Assembly (NCBI GenBank): GCA_947172415.1
Contig: OX359191.1
Coordinates: 558,001 to 622,000, forward strand
DNA: 64,000 nucleotides
Direction: 5' to 3'
Source of the DNA: Chondrosia reniformis
Lineage: Eukaryota; Porifera; Demospongiae; Chondrillida; Chondrillidae
In this document: in pieces, positions 23,401-35,900 of the stretch
Numbering within the stretch: the stretch's first letter is position 1
Layout: the number at the start of each line of letters is the position of its first letter
The notes under the pieces: generated by a model
The model's database searches: none
Seen by the model: the letters and a program-made list of their open reading frames with translations, nothing else
Told to the model about the DNA's origin: nothing
Translations under genes and position numbers: made by a program

Positions 23401-25690
23401 TCTACACTTGCACTTGGCACAATGGCCTGAATCCACAGGTTTCACAAAACTTTCTTCTTGAGCCAACAGGTAACACTTCAGATGGAAATTATAAGTGTAT
23501 ACACAGTATATGTGTGTGTACTTACAAACATACATATATACAGTACACCCTGTATACATACATATATATAATACATACGTATATGTTCTTATGTGAATTG
23601 TGGTTTGAAATACTATATTCAATAAAGCTATCAAATTGTGTGGTAGAAGGAAGTTTACTTGCACCAACTCCCAGTTTTACAGTTTGTAGGCAGTTGATAA
23701 ATTAGCAGGGATACTGTACTCACTTCCCCACCATCCACAATATATATGTATAAATACCCTACTAATGTACATCATGTTATGTATATATGCACAGGTTGAA
23801 TGGTATATGTGTTATATATATACATATTAATACCTCTGGATTAAATATACATATTAAAACATTATCTTGTGTATATACGTATATATCCCTTATATGATGT
23901 GTTCCAGTATGTATAAGTTGATAGTTTACATAAAAATTTAATAATAACCCATTTCTTTGAAGGTCCACTGACTATCACAAGAAAGACTTCAGAAACCATT
24001 TCTCTGAACAAAGGTGATCCTTTAGACTTATCAATAGAAGCCTCAGGCTCTTATAGAGACATAGTGTGGTTTCTTAATGGCAAGTTCTTTGGTGTCTGGT
24101 TCAGTAACACTACTACATTCTTCATGGAGTGTCCGAGAGAAAAGTGTACATTTTCGGACTTTGGGAAGACACTTCACATTAAATCAGTTGCTAACCATCA
24201 CCATGGCAACTTCATTACAAGGATTGTCAAAAGCTTCACCAAATGTGACCAGGAGAGTTCAGATGGTTGTACAGGAGAGAGTATCTACTTTAAAGTTAAT
24301 GTTTTTGGTATGTGTTATAGTCTTAGAGTGACAAATCTACAATACACACATAACACCATATATACATGTAGTAATACATTATTACAATACAGTGTAAGAC
24401 AGTATCTTATTATGGTAATAATGTTGAGGTTTGAAGGTGGATCAGTCACAGGATGTTAAAAGTCTAGAACATCATTTTCCTAGCTCTGTCACTTAGAATA
24501 GATATGACACTGAAATTTGTATAATATATATAGAGCTACACATGAGAATATTATATACTGTATATATAATCATACATTACTACAATATATATTAGCATGA
24601 TATATACTGTAGCACTATGTTAACCTCTATATACAGGAGCCCCAGAGGTACAAGTTATTGAAGAGAATAACGGTTCAGAGATTATTCTAACATGTGCAGT
24701 GTCGGGTCACCCTAACCCAAACATCATTTGGATGCTAAACAACACAATCCTCACCTCTGACACCAAGTACACCATCAGCGAAGAGGGCGACAGACTTGTG
24801 GTGAAGAACCCATTAATAGGCAGTTACAGTTGCATGGCTACTAATACAAATCCTTATAGTGGTGATGACACCTTATACAGTGATAAGGATACATATTACT
24901 ATCGTAAGTACTATTGTTGTTCCTCCCTCTCATTCATATTCTCTCATACTCTCTCATATACTCTCTCGTATACTCTTGTACTCTTTCTTATTCTCTCATA
25001 TTCTTCCTTAGGTGTTCCTCCTCCATCCATTGCTCCAAGTGTAGATGGTCTTGTGACGGGAGTGGTGCCAGCTGATACTGGAGTAGTGGCTGCGTTGGGA
25101 GCTCTCGTTGTAGCACTACTCATCATTGTGGTCTTTCTCATCGGATTTATGATCATCATTCAACGGTGAGTATACAAGAGAATACTAGAATTAGTAATTT
25201 AGTTTCACATACCAGAGTATATACCTATAATAATAATAATTAATATAAGTACAGAAAAAATAGGGGAACTTTAAGATCTAATGCCAATCTTAAAGCATCG
25301 ATGTCATCATTTAACTCTGGGTATTACCCCTGGCCACTCATGTCCCCTTTAATATAAGTATATTGCCTTTAATTATTGCATTCACAATTCAATCATGTAA
25401 AGCCCTGACTACCCCTGCACTATTTCTCTCCTGTCCCTTTGATTAGTATGTCAAATGGTAAAATGTGTCCATCTATTGTAAGAGGTAAGAAGACTGAGAA
25501 CCCATATCAAGACACAGAAGTGACCAATCAGAATGGAGAGAATGATTACATCACAATGACTCCTGCTCTCAATCGTACTGCAACATCTGCCTCAGCCCTC
25601 CCCCTCCCCCCTCCTCCCCTCAGCAACACCCCGACAGTCTCCCTCAGTGGCACCTACGCATCATCACGTCTTCAGGAAGCAAATGTTTAG
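17479..25690 (+). CDS. Single-pass immunoglobulin-domain receptor (8 exons, 683 aa)
   Basis: Exons: 17479-17569, 22088-22387, 22510-22836, 23146-23469, 23963-24307, 24637-24903, 25012-25165, 25447-25690; all phases agree. Exon 1 encodes a signal peptide (hydrophobic core FLLVVVLL). Exons 2-6 each encode one Ig-like domain and are symmetric phase 1-1 exons, the classic Ig arrangement, with Cys pairs such as TLTCN/YKCAV, IYCLF/YTCDP and LTCAV/YSCMA. The fourth domain lacks the usual first Cys. Exon 7 holds a membrane segment ([19 protein letters not shown]). The tail contains NDYITMTP, a YxxM motif of the type bound by PI3-kinase p85 SH2 domains, and a PLPPPPLS run. Probably a cell-surface adhesion or recognition receptor; the ligand is unknown. 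The 4.5 kb first intron makes the join of exon 1 the least certain step. Confidence 0.85.
18462..18497 (-). ncRNA. Degenerate hammerhead-like motif in intron 1 of the Ig receptor
   Basis: Minus strand: ATTG, CTGATGA, A, GACC/GGTC around TACA, then AAAACGTT and CAAT. Stems I (4 bp) and II (4 bp) are perfect, but the core GAAA has become AAAA (the essential G12 is lost), so it should be inactive. Confidence 0.5.
20461..20785 (+). repeat. Octamer satellite (CCCCCTCT)n, about 38 copies
   Basis: Nearly perfect 8-bp repeat in intron 1 of the Ig receptor; the minus strand is runs of five G, so G-quadruplex formation is plausible. Open frames across it in both directions are artefacts of the repeat period. 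Confidence 0.95.
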
Positions 25691-25929
25691 TGTGTAAATA
25701 TCTTAATTTTGACTCACAAATCTACATTCACAAATGAATTTGTTAATGTTTTAAAATATATTATGTTTGTCTGTAAATGTCAAACCTCAAAATATGCATG
25801 TTCATTTAAATTACATGAGAAAAGCGAATATGCTTACGCATATATATTTCACTGTACACTTATACAGTGAGATAATTACATTACGCGTCGTTGTGACGTA
25901 ACGCATCAACCACTGACCAGTCCCTCCAA

Positions 25930-25942
25930 TTTGCGCGCGAAA
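25930..25942. promoter_or_regulatory. Palindromic E2F-like site at the TYMS start
   Basis: TTTGCGCGCGAAA reads as an E2F site (TTTSSCGC) on both strands and ends one base before the ATG at 25944. A CCAAT overlaps its left edge and a TGACGTAA CRE-like element lies near 25890. TYMS is a known E2F target in animals, so S-phase control is a natural inference. Confidence 0.75.
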
Positions 25943-25943
25943 G

Positions 25944-28197
<2,254 letters not shown>

Positions 28198-29028
28198 ATC
28201 TTCAAGCTAACTGCTGTTTGCACAACAAACTAAAGCTAGATCTGTATTTGGCAAAAATTGTTTATTTTGATTCATAAATATACATATACCATATATGGGA
28301 ATGTGACATTAAAATCATGAAATATATATAGTGCTGTGTCATTATATGTACGTACGTATGCCTTTGTCCACTAAATTACACTGACTTTAGCCTTATTAAC
28401 TAGTTAATTAAGTTAGTGTCTGATTTTAGCATAAGAACTACACATTAACAAGATGTACATTTATTTACTAAAATGACAGTGCAAACCAGCTAAGCGTTTT
28501 GCTATATCAAATGTACGTACGTAGTCTATCTAGATATGCTAGTACACACGAAATATATTTGGAGCTGCTCTACAAAGTTCTCCAAGTTGACAAATACTGC
28601 ATTTCAATTACCTAAGTGGAAAGGAAAAAACAGTATATATCACCAAATATATTCCCATTTTAAAATTAAAACTAATTAAATCACACTATATAAGCTACTT
28701 GAAAGTATCATTTTAATCAATGAGTGTGTGTGTGTGTGTGTGTGCGTGAGAGAGAAGTGGTGATGTAATTGCTGGTACACTTTCGGCAATAATAGTATAA
28801 AATAATTGTTTTACTGTGCTACAGAATGTTGAATATCAAACCAGACACATTACATATGAATGTACAGTCAATATGTACATATTTGAACTTTCAAATTAAA
28901 TCTAATTTCTCTATCTTTCTAAATCTAAAGTACATCACTTGTACAAGCCATGTACTTTTAACTTAATAGAGTAAGGAGAAAAACTGCATCCTTAGACACT
29001 CTAAAACCTTTCAAAAGATACTTTTAAC
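28198..29028. other. Spacer between convergent TYMS and myotrophin genes
   Basis: Holds an ATTAAA at 28308-28313, a likely TYMS poly(A) signal, and a (TG)n run at about 28722-28744. No gene seen. Confidence 0.6.
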
Positions 29029-30631
29029 TTACTTCAAGAGGGCTCTCATTTCATCTGATTCCGCAACCTCTAAGTAGGACCTCCCATCTGGGGCTTTCCC
29101 TGACTTGTCTGCTCCCTTTAAAGACAAGTATTAAAGACTGTATATCAGGTTAGCAATAGTAGATATGTGAGTCTAATTACAGCCCACCAAACAATATGAT
29201 CATATTTTAATTGGTCTCTCATCACATTTGTAATAAGTGCCTCAGAGGAGGGAGAGGAGGCATGGTGCTATGTGGTGGGTGTGGCTGGAGCAGAGGGGCG
29301 TGGTCAAGATAAAGAAGGTGTGGTCAAGGTAAAGAAGGTGTGGTCAAGGTAAGAAGATTCGGGAGATAGGAGTGATCCAAACAGAGTATGGCACACACTG
29401 CTACAAACACATGTCAAACTGAATGTATACATACCTTTAAAATGAGCACTTTTACAGCTTCTTCATGTCCCTCGTATATAGCTGCCAACAGTGGCGTTAT
29501 TCCATACTTGTCAGGCATCTATATACGTACATAGCAGATGTAACATCAAAAGGCATGATGATACAGTAAGATGTGAGTTGAGGCGTGAACAGGCAGATGT
29601 ACAGAACCACACAATAACCTCATTTTGATTGGACATTAGTCCCAATTGAGGTACCTCAGTAACTGCTGACTGAGTTGACACAGTTACACGAACCCATTGG
29701 TTCATGACTTGATTTAGTTTGTTTAGCTACTTTACATGCTTTTGATTTTCACAAAAAAGCTGCTCGCTTCATTAACTAAACTCTAATTATATACAAACTT
29801 AATTAATCAAATAATTGACACATACAAATTACTACTGAAATAACAAAAAATCAGTAAAAAAATGTGGTTGAATTTTAATTGTGTATATACCACATCATGC
29901 CAATCACCTCAAAGCAGACATCTAACATACCTCAAATAGAGTTTATCTTCCTTCATATCCATAATTACAGTACTCAAGTAATTAATTAGTAATGAGATTT
30001 ATTTAAATACATTTGTCATTATCAACTTAACCAGACACTTTAAGTGTGTTGAAACAGCATAAAACAAGTGTCAAGAGGAATCGAAATTAACTTACATTCA
30101 CTTTAGCACCTTTTGATAACAGATAGTCAATGACCTCTTTATGTCCATAGTCGGCAGCGAAATGAAGCGGCGTTCGCCCGCCAGTCAATACGCTGTTTGG
30201 GTCATTCTTGCCCTACAGCAACACAGTCAACAATAAACAATGAAAAGTGGACGCTCTATACTACAACCAAACATCAGTGGAATATTTTCAATTTCAAACA
30301 AATACTATAACTACTGTAGGTACTGTACGTTTATGGAATCACTTCCGATCCGATTAGTCAAGCGATATTACAACAATACTCTTTCCTCTTGTAGAATAAA
30401 ACATTTCTACGGTTAAATATCCGATATCGTAATCAATACGGGACAGATTTGTTGGAGACAAACCTGGCTGCTCTTTAATATAACTACGATAACAATATAG
30501 GCTGTTACTACACCTACAGACAACTGGGAAGGTTTTTCAAATCGTTACCTTACCGCTTCTACTATATTCTTGACTGCGTCAAGATCGCCGTTTTTGGTTG
30601 CCCACATTAGAGAGTCAGACTGTTCTGCCAT
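29029..30631 (-). CDS. MTPN: Myotrophin / V-1, ankyrin-repeat regulator of actin capping protein (4 exons, 121 aa)
   Basis: Exons: 30631-30554, 30212-30096, 29518-29435, 29115-29029, all phase 0. The product starts MAEQSDSLMWATKNGDLDAV, matching the N-terminal helix of myotrophin, then has ankyrin repeats (GGRTPLHFAADYGHKEVIDY, then KYGITPLLAAIYEGHEEAV) and the C-terminal GADKSGKAPDGRS. Length and order match the family (118 aa in human). Myotrophin binds the CapZ heterodimer and blocks barbed-end capping of actin filaments. Ankyrin proteins are common, but the MW-x3-NGDLD start and full-length collinearity make this assignment firm. The TAA stop is formed at 29031-29029 inside TAAGTT, so no further splicing is needed. 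Divergently arranged with the CARD-like gene. Confidence 0.93.
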
Positions 30632-30986
30632 TTTTAATTTCTAATAACTAGACTCGAAACCACTATTCCATAAAAATGGCTGCCTCAAGCAGGGAGTACC
30701 ATATGCGGCCACACGATGCATCCATGGTAACTCTGACTACTAAATGCTGTACGCGTTGTAGGTTTGCTTGAAATAATCGTTGTTGCAAAGATAAAGTTAA
30801 ACTACTGTAACGAGTATGCGCAATATTCAGATTTGGGTATAACTACACGCCCCTTTCGAGTTTAGAATTACGTCATTCTGAAAGCTGCTGTTTATGTCAT
30901 AGCGCTTAACTAGTTGTCTAATTCATTGTAGATAGTTTGCTCAAATTAAGTCGTAGAGATGAGTTTGTGATAATAGCTAAATTACT
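30632..30986. promoter_or_regulatory. 355-bp divergent promoter between MTPN and the CARD-like gene
   Basis: The two start codons face away from each other. The spacer is richer in CpG than its surroundings, has no TATA box, and carries AAAATGGCTGCC at 30673-30684 (YY1/TISU-like) and a TGCGCA near 30815. A 31-codon upstream frame starts within the YY1-like motif on the plus strand. Confidence 0.55.
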
Positions 30987-32510
30987 ATGGCAGAAGATAC
31001 AGTTCCGAATGTCATTCGACAGTGCTACCTGTCCCAGACCAAGTGGCTACAAGTGCACTATGTGTTGAGTGCCCTCTATCAATCTGGTATTATACCTAGG
31101 TCCCTTAAAGAGTGTATTTCTGCGGCTGAGGGACCGCATAGGAAAAGAGAACTTTTGCTAAGTCATCTGGAATGTCAGAATATTCATACATTAGAAAAAT
31201 ATTGCAAAATCTTGGAATCTTCAGCCTTTGAAGACTGCCTTCCCGTACATGGAAAGTTGGCTGTGGAATTGAGAGGTGCCATACAGAGCTGCAGTAGGTT
31301 ACACCAGAGTTCAGACTCTGATTTGGAGTCATTTCTGCATACATTGAGTGACGACAATGAAGAGCTTGAATTAATGAATATCAGAGGGTACAAGTTGGTG
31401 AGAGTGCCTAATAAGATCTGTGCCAGTGGTCCCCTTGTAGCCAGACAGGCCCTTCAGATGGGCAGGCTTCTCTTGGGTCTCCCTAGGAAGAAATCTGATG
31501 TGGCACTTGACGTCATCTTCTCCAAGCCACAAGTGCCACTTGATTTGAAGATTCAGTTGTCTCATTCGGCCTCTGGGGATGGTCAGTCTTACATTGGGAG
31601 ATTGGAGAATGTGTTGCAAATGTGCAACTCTGAAGATTGTCAAAATTCTGTTTTACTACAATTTAAACTTCACACTCATCTGGCATGGTGTTACTATGGA
31701 TACGATCAGGAACACTTTGAGAAGCACTACACAGCAGCTCTGCAGATGATGCAATTTGTTTCTATGGAGACATCATACCCGTTGCTATGGGAACTGCAGT
31801 CTGTAAAGTTGGCATTAGAACTGGCTGTTTCCAGCAGCATGTCAGAACCTCTGAGTGAAGAGGTTGCTAACGATCTAGAGAGAAGAGCAGTGCAGTGTTC
31901 CCTTCAAATGTTACATCTAGCAAGGAAGAGTTCACTTGTGTATGGATACGTCCATCTGGAGCTCTTTGCCATGCTGCACAGAGCTCTTGTCCATGCCTTA
32001 CTGGCTAAATATCACACAACCCAGGGCAACGTAGTCGCTAGCAGTTGTCACATGACGGTTACCAAGGAGATGCTTATTCAAGTTTATTCATATCCTTCCT
32101 GGAGGGGTGTGAGTCATTACACTGGGAAGGCCTGGTTTATGAAGTTTGTATCGCTGTTAAATCTCCCCCAGTGTAGTGCAGATGCAGTAGTGGAGAGGCA
32201 GTTTGACTCAATGGACCTGCTTCACGACATTGGTAACTTGGATACTAGGGTGCTCAAGAATTCTAATAAAGTTGATGAGTGCTTTCACAAAGATGACACA
32301 GAAAGGGGGACACTTGCTGCAGATAGCCAAGAGCCATGGTATGAATGTAGAGGGTCTCTGAATAGAGGCCCTACTTCTGAATGCCATTTTCAACATTTCA
32401 CCACATTCCATTACACGCATAGAATTAAACTTTTGGAAAATTTAATTATGTCCCTTTTTAAAATAGCCATTACCTTTGTCTTTTTATGTTTTATGCATTT
32501 TCATTTCTGA
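30987..32510 (+). CDS. Intronless 507-aa protein with a CARD-like N-terminal domain
   Basis: Function not known. Residues about 10-95 are all-helical with the CARD/death-fold pattern: a helix rich in Leu, then RKRELLLSHLECQN, HTLEKYCKILESS and a final HGKLAVELR. That matches the last helices of CARDs, which drive homotypic assembly in inflammasome and apoptosis signalling. Residues about 190-400 are alpha-helical and could be TPR-like (LAWCYYGYDQEHFEKHYTAA). The last 20 residues (LIMSLFKIAITFVFLCF) are hydrophobic and could be a tail anchor, but could also be read-through past the true function. The gene has no introns, unlike its neighbours, which hints at retroposition or at an exon-poor lineage family. 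No caspase or NACHT domain is present. Confidence 0.75.
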   Translation: MAEDTVPNVIRQCYLSQTKWLQVHYVLSALYQSGIIPRSLKECISAAEGPHRKRELLLSHLECQNIHTLEKYCKILESSAFEDCLPVHGKLAVELRGAIQSCSRLHQSSDSDLESFLHTLSDDNEELELMNIRGYKLVRVPNKICASGPLVARQALQMGRLLLGLPRKKSDVALDVIFSKPQVPLDLKIQLSHSASGDGQSYIGRLENVLQMCNSEDCQNSVLLQFKLHTHLAWCYYGYDQEHFEKHYTAALQMMQFVSMETSYPLLWELQSVKLALELAVSSSMSEPLSEEVANDLERRAVQCSLQMLHLARKSSLVYGYVHLELFAMLHRALVHALLAKYHTTQGNVVASSCHMTVTKEMLIQVYSYPSWRGVSHYTGKAWFMKFVSLLNLPQCSADAVVERQFDSMDLLHDIGNLDTRVLKNSNKVDECFHKDDTERGTLAADSQEPWYECRGSLNRGPTSECHFQHFTTFHYTHRIKLLENLIMSLFKIAITFVFLCFMHFHF

Positions 32511-32548
32511 TTTCTGATACTATTGCATAATATTATGCAATCCCTTTG

Positions 32549-32611
32549 TGACGTCATGAATAGTAATGACTTCCGCTTTCTTTGTTGACGGATGAAATTA
32601 AAATGGCTGCC
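32549..32611 (+). promoter_or_regulatory. CRE and YY1/TISU-like motif upstream of SEC31
   Basis: TGACGTCA at 32549-32556 and AAAATGGCTGCC at 32600-32611. The ATG in the second motif opens only four codons (MAAV, then TGA), so the SEC31 start at 32969 follows a short upstream frame if transcription begins here. Confidence 0.5.
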
Positions 32612-32968
32612 GTGTGAACACGAGTCGCGTTCATTTCCCTACAGGACGATATTAGTGGTAAGAGATCAATGCGTGACATTGACTGAAAATGGAATATACC
32701 ATTGTTTTCGTTATTAAATCATAATAAATGTAACACTTTTGAATTGTACTCGTTTATCTTCTGGTCTTGCTTACTGGTGTGTGTATTTCGATAATGCCTC
32801 TTGCGTGTCTGCATTATAAATACAAATGATGCTTTCGATTATAAGCGTAAGGTGTATTTTAAATCTTTACTTTTTATGAGGTATAATTACTATCATGAAT
32901 CTGTCCTATCTTTCAAAAATTATTTATTATAGTTTAATTTTGGAATTAAAATTTGAAATTGGAACGAG

Positions 32969-35900
32969 ATGAAGTTAAAGGAAATTAATAAGACAGTCAA
33001 CCTAGCATGGAGTCCGCCAAGACATCATCCACTCTACATTGCCATGGGAACTGCTGCCCAGCAACTAGATGCCACATTTAGGTACGTCTGTATGTGTACT
33101 TATGTGTAGGTATGTATAAGAAAACCTTTTTTATGTTTGTAAACATGTGAGTTTCATGAATGGAATGATAAAATGGAAAATGTGTTTGTTCATATTTTGA
33201 CATATGGCTTATTATGGAATCCTCATTTGTCCACTAAATGGTAAATGTACCCTCCTAATGGGTTATGTCACATGATATAAAATGGAGTCATTCTCTCATC
33301 TAGAACTCTACAGGTTATATAGTATGTATATGTCTGTATGATGTTAAAGGTTTAGAAAAACTGTTTTCTAAGCTAGGATCTTATTATTTTGTTACTAAAT
33401 ATTTTCCCAGGAATTTGTACATATTCATTTTATTGGAATTAGGAAGTGCCAAAGCATTAAGTGTTCCATTCTTACTGGTATTCTGATTCCTGTTTGAGAA
33501 TCTACAATTATAATAAATTATAAATTCTTCAAATGTCCAAACACTTTCTATTCAATACAATCTGGATGTGATTTGTACTTATGTATGTTTGTATTTCATT
33601 CCACCGACAGTACCAATGCACAATTGGAGGTAGCATCACTTGCCTTGTCAGAGAGCGGATATGACATGCCCATAGTCAGTACATTGGAAATACCTCAGAG
33701 GTAGGATCCATATAAATACATATAATATAGTGCTATACTTGTACATGTACACGCTACGTACATACGTACGTATGTGATATTATCGTTATGGAGTTTAGTC
33801 TTTAGATGTTACTGTGAACTATGGAGATGGTGGGTGTGGCTTGTAGGGATGGTGGGTGTGGCTTGTTAGGATGGTGGGTGTGGCTTGTGGGGATGATGGG
33901 TGTGGCTTTTGTGGATGGTGGGTGTGGCTTGTGGGGTTGGTGGGTGTGGCTTGTGGGGATGGTGGGTGTGGCTTGTGGGGATGAAGTGGAAATATCAGCT
34001 ACTACATACATGTGTGCTTGGTGTTAAATGGTTGTCATGGAGACTGTCCTAATGTTCCACCCCTTTAAGGTTACACTCTCTAGAGTGGAGTAGTCAAGGT
34101 CTTGGAAGTGATGCCCTTTCCAGTGGACTGCTGATTGGAGGAGCTGACGGAGGCAACATTACCATATGGAGTGCAGCTGCAGTTATCAAGTGAGAGCCAT
34201 TTTGTTGTGTATAAAATTTTGTTGAAATGATGAGGGGTGTTTGTTGTCATTCTTGCGGTTTATGGCTACTTTGAGCACCAATAACACTCGTTGAACATGC
34301 TTCAACAAGTGTTGTGTTGTATATCTAATACATTTTGATTGTACGTATTAGATATGTACATACGTATTACATATGTACGTACATATAAAGGAAGTCTTAC
34401 AGTACTATTAATGGAGCATAGGTTTTTCTGTTGTGATGTTTAAAGAGTTTTGTGTATACAATTTTAAAACTGAAATCTATATTTTGTTTCTGATTTAATT
34501 CAGAATGTGATTTGACTGTAAACAATGACGTGTCCTGGATAGTTGTCACTGGAAAGTCTATTGTATTATTACAGTGGAGGTACAAAAGAAATCTTTCAAT
34601 TCCTATACCCATTTACTTAGTAACGTAGATGCACTGGTATAAGTTGACTTGTACCTTCTGGGAATCGTAGATGATGTAATTGTGAAAATGCATTTGTAAT
34701 GCCTGGTACAGCCAACCTACATACGTACATCCATCCACCCATCCATCCTTCCTTCCTTCCATCCATCCATCCATCCATCCATCCATCCATCCATCCATCC
34801 ATCCATCCATCCATCCATCCATCCATCCACCCATTCTTCAACTGAAATTCATTTTTGAAGTTCAAAGATTTAAATGGAAATGTCATCTCTATATGTACCA
34901 CACATATAATTTTGTGTACATTCTTCAACGAGCTTTATACGTAGAATACAGAACTCCTTCAAGTAATTTAACAAGGAGTAGGATAGTATAGAGGATGGAA
35001 CAGAAGAAGCTTAAAATAGGGCATTCCATACTCCTTTGTGTTAAACAGCTCCTATTTCTCTTCTGCAGTGGGAGGGGTGATGCCATGGTAACGCAGATTG
35101 AAGGTCATACTGGGCCTGTGAGGTGTTTGGACGTCAATGCTTTCCAGCCCAACCTTCTCTCCTCCGGAGCCAGCGACTCTGAGATATTCATTTGGGACTT
35201 AAACAACCCTTCAGCTCCAATGTCTCCTGGGAATAAGACTCATGTGAGGCTTCTTAATAAGAGCACATACCTGTGTTAAGAGGCTTCTTAATAAGAGCAC
35301 ATACCTGTGTTAATAGTGTAGTTGAGGCTTCTTAATAAGAGCACATACCTGTGTTAATAGTATAGTTGAGGCTTCTTAATAAGAGCGCATGTGTCAGTAT
35401 AGAATTTATGTATTAAGCATACAAGTACTGTATGTACGTATATTGTATGTCTAATCTTTATTATAATTTTATCCCCTCCCCCTTCCCCTGCTCCTCCCCT
35501 TCCCCTCCTCCTCCCCTCTCCTCCCCTCCCCTCCCCTGCTCCTCCCCTTCCCCTCCTCCTCCCCTCTCCTCCCCTCCTCCTCCCCTCCCCTCCCCTCTCC
35601 TCTCCTCCCCTCCTCCTCTCCTCCCCTCCCCTCCCCTCTCCTCTCCTCCCCTCCTCCTCCCCTCTCCTCCCCTCTCCTCCCCTCTCCTCCCCTCCCCTCC
35701 CCCTCTCCTCCCCTCCCCTCCCCCTCTCCTCCCCTCCCCTCCCCCTCTCCTCCCCTCCCCTCCCCTCCCCTCCCCTCCCCTCCCCTCCCCTCCCCTCCCC
35801 TCCCCTCCCCTCCCCTCCCCTCCCCTCCCCTCCCCTCCCCTCCCCTCTCCTCTCCTCCCCTGCTCCTCCCCTCCCCTCCCCTCCCCTCCCCTGCTCCTCC

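Noticed and set aside
34613-34928. MDGW-type repeat proteins (also 37523-37793)
   Set aside because: Simple (CCAT)n translation.
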